Below, piece by piece: positions 1 to 5,261 of a stretch of 5,261 nt of DNA. The DNA comes from UMGS1766 sp963597355 (GTDB lineage Bacteria > Bacillota > Clostridia > Oscillospirales > Oscillospiraceae). The DNA lies in the NCBI GenBank assembly GCA_963597355.1, contig CAVBPR010000034.1, positions 1-5,261 of the forward strand. The letters run 5' to 3'. The notes under the pieces are model-generated. The model searched no databases and was not told the DNA's origin. It saw only the letters and a program-made list of their open reading frames with translations. The position numbers and the translations under genes were made by a program. Within the stretch, counting starts at the first letter, position 1. Each line of letters opens with the position of its first letter.

Positions 1-466
1 TACCTTCTACGATGCCGTGACCTGCAACCGGGAAGAGCAAAACATGGTGACGGATGCCACCAAACTGCTTGGAAACTATGCCGACCTGAACGGCGACGTG
101 GGCCGCCAGTGGGTGGCGCTGTACACTACGAAAGACAAAGAGGCAGGCAATCCTCTCACGGAGCTGAAAGTTCAGTATGAGGACAGCAGTCTGCCGGACG
201 AGACCTACACCGCCCTGTCCATGTTTGGAGAGGACACGGCTCAGAACCTGACCAACAAGACAGCCGGTTACACCTATTCCGATGGAAAGAACGGCATCTA
301 CCTGTTCTACCGGACGGATGCCAATGCCTTCGCCGGTAGCGTGTTCTCCAACAACAGCGAGATGTTAATTATCGTAACGACTGCTGTTGCCGTAGGCGTT
401 GCAGCCTTCTTTGTCGGCATGGGCGTAGAGAAAAAGAGATGGAAAGGAAAGATGGCGAATGCTTAA
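1..466 (+). CDS. Copy A: C-terminal part of tandem membrane protein (5' end outside window)
   Basis: This is the last 154 residues of a copy of the repeated family. The open frame is already running at base 2, so the GTG at 17 is an internal valine codon and not a start. The fragment aligns without gaps to residues 585-738 of copy B. It carries the end of the second extracytoplasmic domain with its lone cysteine (AVTCNREE), the motif LNGDVGRQWVALYT, the strand-like GIYLFYRTD, a final hydrophobic segment and the basic tail VEKKRWKGKMANA. The hydrophobic segment (MLIIVTTAVAVGVAAFFVG) is the most divergent part compared with B and C, and its DNA is more AT-rich. By hand count it is about 91% identical to C, and it is closer to C than to its neighbour B. 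It ends in TAA, overlapping the start of copy B by 8 bases. The function is unknown; a membrane-anchored extracytoplasmic protein is well supported. Confidence 0.9.
   Translation, partial: TFYDAVTCNREEQNMVTDATKLLGNYADLNGDVGRQWVALYTTKDKEAGNPLTELKVQYEDSSLPDETYTALSMFGEDTAQNLTNKTAGYTYSDGKNGIYLFYRTDANAFAGSVFSNNSEMLIIVTTAVAVGVAAFFVGMGVEKKRWKGKMANA
86..126 (+). repeat. 41-base block identical in copies A, B and C (first instance)
   Basis: The 41 bases that encode LNGDVGRQWVALYT are identical, third codon positions included, at 86-126, 2295-2335 and 4567-4607. They sit within flanks that show silent and non-silent differences. This suggests recent homogenisation or strong constraint at this spot. 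Confidence 0.85.
443..466 (+). promoter_or_regulatory. Ribosome binding site and 8-base start/stop overlap for copy B
   Basis: A purine run AAAGGAAAG (443-451) lies about 7 bases before the ATG at 459. The ATG lies inside the end of copy A: ATGCTTAA (459-466) holds both the start of B and the TAA of A. This fixes the start choice for B, because the signal peptide begins exactly here. The arrangement is typical of translational coupling, in which ribosomes finishing A could reinitiate on B. Confidence 0.8.
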
Positions 467-2675
467 AAAGCTATTTCGGGGTGCCGTCAGCGCATTTCTG
501 GCGGTAGCCCTTGCGGTCAGCACCTGCACCAATGCCCTGGCGGCGTCCTCCAAGGCAACTTATATTAAAGATGTTGTCATCAGCTATGGCAACACGGAAG
601 AAGAGGCCAAAAACTGGCTGACGGAAAACGGTTATGAAATTCTGGACAATAACCTGAATGAAGGCGCAGACGACTGGATTTCCTCCAAGCGGGCGGTCTA
701 TCTGGGTTACACCACCACCAACGACGCGGAAGAAGCCATCACCGATATGCGGCTGATGAACATGAAGGGCGGCTACAGCGTGCAGGATTACCAGATGCTG
801 CTGGAGGAGCAGAAGACCAACATCCGCAACTTCCTGAATACCTTCCTGATCGCGGTCAATGAATACCGCACCAACTACACCTCCGGTCAGGCCCGGGCAG
901 TTGTGGCCCATGACATGCTGAACCTGCTCTATGATGACGACACCCAGCAGTACATGGGCGACCTGCTGCTGAACAAGGTGAAGGAAGAGTACACTGACGA
1001 AGAGTGGGACGCTCTTTCTCCCGAGGCCCAGAGCCAAATTGGCGACATGACCACCATCCTCATGCAGGCCAACGGCAACGCAGTCATGGCCATTCAGCAG
1101 TACATTGCCATGGCCACCGGCGGTGAAGACGGCACCTGGCTGGAGCATTACAGCAGTGTAAAAACCTATGACGAGATGCTGGAGGAGTTGATGGAAAGCG
1201 AAGGCCTGACCATCAACGAGGCAGAAAATCAGCTGGCGGAAGAATATGACGAGAGTGCAAAGTCCATTGCATCGAAAGTTGAGGCTTACAAAAGCTTCCT
1301 CGACAATTACACCAACGCAGACATTCGATTCTCTTCCACAGAGGAGGAAATTGATGCCTATATGGAAGCCCATGAAGACTTTGATTATATCAACTGGTTT
1401 GCGGCGGGCAGCCAATATGAATTGCTGGCCACGCTGACCAATGATGATGTGTCTCTTCTGGATTTGCTCACCGGCGACGATTACGACATTCAGACCACCG
1501 AGCGCTACCTGCTCTATCCTCTGGTGTCTCTCCTGACGGAAGGTCAGAAAGCCAGCTTGAGCTTTGTTTCCCTGTATTATCTCATTTCCCTCGGCATCGG
1601 TGACGACGACACCGTAAAGGAGGGAAAGGAAACTCTGGATATGAGCGCAGTGGAGGGGAAGGAAAACTCCATCTACGAGGGCATTGACCGCACGATCTTC
1701 AGCGATGGAGTTGCCCTGACCAACGAGGCGCTTCGGCTGCAGGCATCCAGCGGCAAGCCTGCCGTTGACAGCATTTGGGGTTCCATCTCTACCACGAGCT
1801 ATATTCTGTGGGGCGCTTTCGGTCTCTCCACTCTGTTCGCAATTGGCTTAGCCGTATACAACACCTACTTAAACGATTTGCCGAAAAGATTACAGAAGAC
1901 AATTCTAAAGATCGGAGAGCAGGCAGACAAGGCATGGGAGGCAGGCAATCAAAGCTTTTCGGAGGAATTGGTTGCGCAGCAGGACAATGTGAGAAAAGCA
2001 TTGCGTGTGGCGGAGCAAAGTGAAGAAAGCGCCATGGTGGTGTTTACTTACTATGCCGCAGCGGCTATGGTGGCGGTATCTCTTGTCCTCTTTGCCGTCT
2101 CCATCTGGAACACATATCAGGATCTGAAAGAGTACTACAACGCAGAATTCACTCCCATCCCCCTGCACATGGTGGACGAAGGCGTGGACGAAAATGACGC
2201 AAAGGTTTATACCTATTACAATGCCGTGACCTGCAACCGGGAAGACCAGAACATGGTGACGGATGCCAACCGGCTGCTGGACAACTACGGTGACCTGAAC
2301 GGCGACGTGGGCCGCCAGTGGGTGGCGCTGTACACCACCAAGGACAAGAATGCAGGCAATCCTCTCACCGAACTGAAAGTTCAGTATGAGGACAGCAACC
2401 TGCCGGACGAAACCTACACTGCCCTGTCCATGTTCGGAGAGGACGCCGCCCAGAACCTGACCAACAAAACAGCGGGCTACACCTATTCCAACGGTAAAAA
2501 CGGCATCTATCTGTTCTACCGGACCGATGCCAATGCCTTCGCCGGCAGTGTGTTCTCCCAGAACAGTGAAGTTCTGATCGGCGTAACCGCCGCTGTGGTC
2601 GTGGGCGCTGCAGCCTTCTTCGTCGGCATGGGCGTGGAGAAGAAGAGACAGAAGGGAAAGATGGCGAATGCTTAA
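459..2675 (+). CDS. Copy B: signal-peptide, three-TM tandem-array protein of unknown function (738 aa)
   Basis: I do not recognise the family. Visible parts, in order: a Sec signal peptide (residues 1-28, MLKKLF start, hydrophobic core, ALA cleavage site); a beta-like module (33-105, with NNLNEGA, AVYLGYTTT and EEAITDM); a long acidic helical region (about 106-440); TM1 (about 446-467); a cytoplasmic loop of about 58 residues (468-525), basic next to TM1 (LPKRLQKTILK); TM2 (about 528-550); an extracytoplasmic domain (551-704) containing the only cysteine of the mature protein, C592; TM3 (about 705-725); and a basic tail (VEKKRQKGK). The cleavable signal and the positive-inside rule agree on the topology. 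A semi-hydrophobic stretch (366-381) could be a buried helix; it is less hydrophobic in C. The start at 459 is set by the ribosome site and the signal peptide. The same overlap joins it to both neighbours, which implies one operon. No enzyme motif was found. The role is unknown; a structural, adhesive or complex-forming envelope protein is only a guess. Confidence 0.93.
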   Translation: MLKKLFRGAVSAFLAVALAVSTCTNALAASSKATYIKDVVISYGNTEEEAKNWLTENGYEILDNNLNEGADDWISSKRAVYLGYTTTNDAEEAITDMRLMNMKGGYSVQDYQMLLEEQKTNIRNFLNTFLIAVNEYRTNYTSGQARAVVAHDMLNLLYDDDTQQYMGDLLLNKVKEEYTDEEWDALSPEAQSQIGDMTTILMQANGNAVMAIQQYIAMATGGEDGTWLEHYSSVKTYDEMLEELMESEGLTINEAENQLAEEYDESAKSIASKVEAYKSFLDNYTNADIRFSSTEEEIDAYMEAHEDFDYINWFAAGSQYELLATLTNDDVSLLDLLTGDDYDIQTTERYLLYPLVSLLTEGQKASLSFVSLYYLISLGIGDDDTVKEGKETLDMSAVEGKENSIYEGIDRTIFSDGVALTNEALRLQASSGKPAVDSIWGSISTTSYILWGAFGLSTLFAIGLAVYNTYLNDLPKRLQKTILKIGEQADKAWEAGNQSFSEELVAQQDNVRKALRVAEQSEESAMVVFTYYAAAAMVAVSLVLFAVSIWNTYQDLKEYYNAEFTPIPLHMVDEGVDENDAKVYTYYNAVTCNREDQNMVTDANRLLDNYGDLNGDVGRQWVALYTTKDKNAGNPLTELKVQYEDSNLPDETYTALSMFGEDAAQNLTNKTAGYTYSNGKNGIYLFYRTDANAFAGSVFSQNSEVLIGVTAAVVVGAAAFFVGMGVEKKRQKGKMANA
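1860..2033 (+). other. Variable cytoplasmic-loop segment of copy B
   Basis: This encodes residues 468-525, between TM1 and TM2. It has no convincing alignment to the matching segment of copy C, although the sequence on both sides aligns without gaps. The predicted peptide is a charged helix, basic at its start and acidic at its end (SEELVAQQDN, EQSEES). By hand count, GC is about 38% in bases 1861-1920 and about 48% over 1861-2040, against about 65% in a sampled conserved stretch (2281-2340). The boundaries are approximate. Confidence 0.7.
2652..2675 (+). promoter_or_regulatory. Ribosome binding site and 8-base start/stop overlap for copy C
   Basis: AAGGGAAAG (2652-2660) lies about 7 bases before the ATG at 2668. 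The start of C and the TAA of B share ATGCTTAA (2668-2675), exactly as at the A/B junction. The repeat of the same arrangement supports both the start choice and coupled translation. Confidence 0.8.
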
Positions 2676-4947
2676 AAAGCTATTTCGGGGAGCAGTCAGT
2701 GCATTCCTGGCGGCGGCGATTGCCGCCACCACCTGCACCAACGCCTTGGCGGCATCCTCCAAGGCAACCTATATTAAGGATGTTGTCATCAGCTATGGTG
2801 AGACGGAGGACGAGGCAAAGAACTGGCTGACGGAAAACGGCTATGAAATTCTGGACAATAACCTGAACGAAGGAGCCGACGACCTGATTTCCGACAAGCG
2901 GGCGGTCTATCTGGGCTACACAACGACGAATGACGCAGAGGAAGCCATCACCGACATGCGCTTAATGAACATGCAGGGCGGCTACAGCGTGCAGGATTAT
3001 CAAATCCTGCTGGAAGAGCAAAAGGCTAACATCCAGAGCTTTTTGAATGATTTCCTGATCGCCGTCAATGAATACCGCGCCAATTACAGCGCCGGCCAGC
3101 AGAGAGCTGTCGTGGCACATGATATGCTGAACCTGCTCTACGATGACGACAGCCAGCAGTATATGGGCGATCTTCTCCTGAACAAGATCAAGGAAGAGTA
3201 CTCCGACGAGGAGTGGAGCGCCATGTCTCCCGAGGCCCAGAGCAAGGTCGGCGACATGACCACCATCCTGATGCAGGCCAACTCCAATGCAGTGCTGGCG
3301 ATTCAGCAGTTGGTTGCCATGGCCACCGACAGCGGCGACAGCACCTGGTTAGAACGTTATGACAGCGCGAAAACCTATGACGAGATGCTGGAGGAGTTGA
3401 TGGACAGCGAGAACCTGACCATCAACGAGGCAGAAAATCAGCTGGCGGCGGAGTATGACGAGGACGCTCAGAAAATCGCCTCCAAGTTTGAAGATTACAA
3501 GACCTATCTGGAAAAGTACACGAACGCAGACATCAGCTTTTCTTCCACCCAGGAAGAGATTGATGCCTATCAGGCAGCACACGAGGATTTCAATTATACA
3601 AACTGGTTTACGGCAGGCACTCAGTATGAATTGCTGGCTGTGATGACCAACGATGATATCTCTCTTCTGGATCTGATTACCGGCGACGATTACGACGTTC
3701 AGACCACCGAGCGCTACCTGCTCTATCCTCTGGTTTCCGTGCTGACGGATGCTCAGCGCGCCTGCCTGGATCTGTTGTCCATGTATCACATTGTGGCGCT
3801 TGGCATTAACGACGATGAAGCTACAGAGAAGGCAATGGAGGATGTTGACCTCAGTTCCCTGGAAGGGCAGAAAAACTCCGTCTATGACGGAGTTGACCGC
3901 ACCATCTTCAGCGATGAGGTTGCCCTGACCAACGAGGCCATCCGCCTTCAGGCCTCCAGCGGCAAAAATGCTGTGGGGGGAGCAATCGATTCTATTTCGG
4001 TTACTTCCTTCATCTTGTGGGGCGCTTTTGGTGTTTCTGCTCTGTGCTCTGTGGCAGCGTGGAAGATCGGTACGTACCTAAGTAAAATCAAAGTTAAAGT
4101 TCCTGTAACAATGGAAGATGTTTCCGTCAATGTACAACAGGCGATCGATGATGAAACAGCTGCCATGGCGAGATATCTGGAAACCGGTTCCGCAGCAGAC
4201 CAGGCGGCATATGAGGTGGCACAGGCGAAAGCCTCGCTTAGTGCGGCAGACAAGGCAATGAGGGGAGTTGGTTCGACTACCGTTGAAGTTGAAAAGGCTT
4301 CTCCCTGGGCATCTTATTTCCGCTATGCCAGCGCAGCCATGGTTGCAGTAACCGTCATTATCTTTGCAGTTTCCATCTGGAATACCTATCAGGATCTGAA
4401 AGAGTACTACAATGCGGAATTCACCCCCATCCCCCTGCACATGGTGGACGAGGCTGTGGATGAATACGACGCAAAGACCTACACCTATTACGATGCGGTG
4501 ACCTGCAACCGGGAAGAGAAAAATATGGTGACGGATAGCACGAAACTACTTGGTAACTACGCCGATCTGAACGGCGACGTGGGCCGCCAGTGGGTGGCGC
4601 TGTACACCACCAAGGACAAGAATGCAGGCAATCCCCTCACGGAGCTGAAGGTTCAGTACGAAGACAGCAGTCTGCCGGATGAAACCTACACGGCACTGTC
4701 CATGTTCGGAGAGGACACCGCCCAGAACCTGACCAATAAGACAGCCGGTTACACCTATTCCGACGGCAAGAGCGGCATCTACCTGTTCTACCGAACCGAT
4801 GCCAATGCCTTTGCGGGAAGCGTGTTCTCCAACAACAGTGAGGTTCTGATCGGCATGACGGCCGCCATTGTCGTGGGCGCTGCAGCCTTCTTTGTCGGCA
4901 TGGGCGTAGAGAAGAAGAGACTGAAAGGGAAGGTGTCGAATGCTTAA
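2668..4947 (+). CDS. Copy C: signal-peptide, three-TM tandem-array protein of unknown function (759 aa)
   Basis: Paralogue of copy B with the same architecture. The parts are: signal peptide 1-28 (ALA site), beta-like module 33-105, acidic helical region about 106-440, TM1 about 446-465, cytoplasmic loop about 466-546, TM2 about 550-571, second extracytoplasmic domain about 572-725, TM3 about 726-746 and basic tail VEKKRLKGKVSNA. By hand count it is about 77% identical to B over residues 1-445 and about 89% over the last 188 residues, with no gaps in either part. All 21 extra residues fall in the loop. That loop starts basic (KIGTYLSKIKVKV) and continues as an Ala-rich helix (AADQAAYEVAQAKASLSAAD), unlike the loop of B. 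It has three mature cysteines: C366, C460 in TM1, and C613, which matches the conserved one in A and B. No catalytic motif was seen. The function is unknown. The start is fixed by the ribosome site and signal peptide. Confidence 0.93.
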   Translation: MLKKLFRGAVSAFLAAAIAATTCTNALAASSKATYIKDVVISYGETEDEAKNWLTENGYEILDNNLNEGADDLISDKRAVYLGYTTTNDAEEAITDMRLMNMQGGYSVQDYQILLEEQKANIQSFLNDFLIAVNEYRANYSAGQQRAVVAHDMLNLLYDDDSQQYMGDLLLNKIKEEYSDEEWSAMSPEAQSKVGDMTTILMQANSNAVLAIQQLVAMATDSGDSTWLERYDSAKTYDEMLEELMDSENLTINEAENQLAAEYDEDAQKIASKFEDYKTYLEKYTNADISFSSTQEEIDAYQAAHEDFNYTNWFTAGTQYELLAVMTNDDISLLDLITGDDYDVQTTERYLLYPLVSVLTDAQRACLDLLSMYHIVALGINDDEATEKAMEDVDLSSLEGQKNSVYDGVDRTIFSDEVALTNEAIRLQASSGKNAVGGAIDSISVTSFILWGAFGVSALCSVAAWKIGTYLSKIKVKVPVTMEDVSVNVQQAIDDETAAMARYLETGSAADQAAYEVAQAKASLSAADKAMRGVGSTTVEVEKASPWASYFRYASAAMVAVTVIIFAVSIWNTYQDLKEYYNAEFTPIPLHMVDEAVDEYDAKTYTYYDAVTCNREEKNMVTDSTKLLGNYADLNGDVGRQWVALYTTKDKNAGNPLTELKVQYEDSSLPDETYTALSMFGEDTAQNLTNKTAGYTYSDGKSGIYLFYRTDANAFAGSVFSNNSEVLIGMTAAIVVGAAAFFVGMGVEKKRLKGKVSNA
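4063..4305 (+). other. Variable cytoplasmic-loop segment of copy C
   Basis: This encodes about residues 466-546, between TM1 and TM2, and is about 23 residues longer than the corresponding part of B. Its first 60 bases or so (4081-4140) are about 33% GC by hand count, rising to 55-60% further on. The predicted content is a short basic strand-like stretch, then an acidic and Ala-rich helix, then a Thr/Val-rich piece (STTVEVEK). It is not alignable by eye with the loop of B. The boundaries are approximate. Confidence 0.7.
4924..4947 (+). promoter_or_regulatory. Ribosome binding site and 8-base start/stop overlap for copy D
   Basis: AAAGGGAAGG (4924-4933) precedes the ATG at 4940. The start of D and the TAA of C share ATGCTTAA (4940-4947). 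The upstream codons differ from the other junctions (GTGTCGAATGCT against ATGGCGAATGCT), yet the overlap itself is unchanged. Confidence 0.8.
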
Positions 4948-5261
4948 AAAATTGTTCCGGGGAGCCGTCAGTGCATTCCTGGCGGTAGCCCTTGCAGCCA
5001 CCACCTGCACCAGCGCTATGGCGGCATCCTCCAAGGCAACCTATATTAAAGATGTTGTCATCAGCTACGGTGACACAGAAGAAGAGGCCAAAAACTGGCT
5101 GACGGAAAACGGTTATGAAATTCTGGATAACAACCTGAACGAAGGTGCGGATGACCTGATTTCCGACAAGCGTGCGGTCTATCTGGGTTATACGACGACG
5201 AATGACGCGGAAGAAGCCATCACCGACATGCGCTTAATGAACATGAAGGGCGGCTACAGCG
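4940..5261 (+). CDS. Copy D: N-terminal part of tandem membrane protein (3' end outside window)
   Basis: This is the first 107 codons of a further copy, still open at the window edge. It begins MLKKLFRGAVSAFL, followed by a hydrophobic core and an AMA signal-peptidase site at residue 28, then the N-terminal beta-like module with YIKDVVISYG, NNLNEGA, AVYLGYTTT and EEAITDM. It differs from C at about 7 of 107 residues by hand count. It is a mosaic: the signal core (AVALA), TEEEA and NMKGG match B, while the ATT just before C23 and LISDKR match C. The helical region, loop and membrane segments lie beyond the window, so it cannot be known whether this copy is complete or what its loop looks like. 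Its start and coupling to C follow the pattern of the other junctions. Confidence 0.9.
   Translation, partial: MLKKLFRGAVSAFLAVALAATTCTSAMAASSKATYIKDVVISYGDTEEEAKNWLTENGYEILDNNLNEGADDLISDKRAVYLGYTTTNDAEEAITDMRLMNMKGGYS

Larger units (their letters stand above)
1..5261 (+). repeat. Tandem gene array, repeat units of 2209 and 2272 bases
   Basis: The whole window is a head-to-tail array. Start-to-start distances are 2209 bases (459 to 2668) and 2272 bases (2668 to 4940). The 63-base difference equals 21 codons and lies wholly in the TM1-TM2 loop. Units are conserved at the DNA level over the signal-peptide region, the N-terminal module and the C-terminal third. Divergence is greatest from about residue 361 to TM2. 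At least four units exist and the array continues past both edges. Confidence 0.95.

Noticed and set aside
17..19. GTG at 17 as the start of a short 149-aa gene
   Set aside because: The frame is open to the window edge and the preceding codons match the paralogues (TFYDAV against TYYNAV and TYYDAV). It is an internal codon of a longer gene.
459..475. Programmed frameshift at the gene junctions producing fused copies (A-rich run after the stop)
   Set aside because: The A-rich run lies after the TAA of the upstream gene and there is no slippery heptamer before it. Ordinary reinitiation explains the overlap.
524..529. Possible lipoprotein box at the signal-peptide cysteine (STC in B, TTC in C and D)
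   Set aside because: A threonine occupies the position before the cysteine, where Gly, Ala or Ser is expected. A good AxA signal-peptidase I site follows five residues later in every copy.
471..1415. Long antisense open frame (314 codons) opposite copy B, with similar antisense frames at 1905-2762 and 4546-5034
   Set aside because: These frames recur at matching places only because the sense genes are repeated. They have no ribosome site of note and give Val/His-rich low-quality proteins. They are shadows of the sense codon use.
2289..2324. DLNGDVG resembles the start of an EF-hand or dockerin calcium loop
   Set aside because: The loop lacks the acidic residue at position 12 (Ala here) and has Val in place of the usual Gly at position 6. 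There is no second dockerin repeat. The stretch fits better as part of the beta-like module.
2708..2728. Inverted repeat TGGCGGC / GCCGCCA with a 7-base loop near the start of copy C
   Set aside because: It lies in alanine codons of the signal peptide, is not conserved in B or D, and has no T-run, so it is neither a terminator nor a shared control element.

Overview
The window is a single-strand tandem array of one large membrane-protein gene and contains essentially nothing else. It holds four paralogous copies, all on the + strand: the tail of copy A (1-466), two complete copies B (459-2675, 738 aa) and C (2668-4947, 759 aa), and the head of copy D (4940-5261). Each copy begins inside the end of the previous one with the same 8-base overlap (ATGCTTAA) and has a purine-rich Shine-Dalgarno-like site just upstream. 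No intergenic space, promoter, terminator, RNA gene, IS element or CRISPR was seen. The array runs off both edges, so there are at least four copies, very probably one transcript with translational coupling.

I do not recognise the family, and no gene symbol is justified. Each full protein has the same layout: Sec signal peptide; a short N-terminal beta-like module; a long acidic, mostly helical extracytoplasmic region; transmembrane segment 1 (TM1); a cytoplasmic loop; TM2; a second extracytoplasmic domain with one conserved cysteine; TM3; and a short basic tail. The signal peptide and the positive-inside rule give the same topology. The two beta-like modules near the two ends share a pattern (Asp/Asn-Leu-Asn, then a Tyr-Leu-x-Tyr-x-Thr strand, then Leu/Ile-Thr-Asp/Glu). 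This recalls the beta-prism repeats of MABP-type domains, but that link is inferred by eye.

The most interesting feature is where the copies differ. B and C align without a single gap from residue 1 to TM1 and again from TM2 to the end. All of the 21-residue length difference, and nearly all of the unalignable sequence, lies in the cytoplasmic loop between TM1 and TM2. The outside of the protein is conserved and the inside loop is replaced. This is the reverse of what surface-antigen variation would give, and it suggests copies that share one outer architecture but differ in an inner partner or assembly role. Mosaic matches among the copies and a 41-base block identical in three of them point to gene conversion or recent duplication.

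The organism is probably a Gram-positive Bacillota member, perhaps a gut clostridium. The grounds are the Lys-Lys signal peptide with an AxA site, the AGGGAAAG-type ribosome sites and the moderate-to-high GC with standard code. This assignment is tentative.
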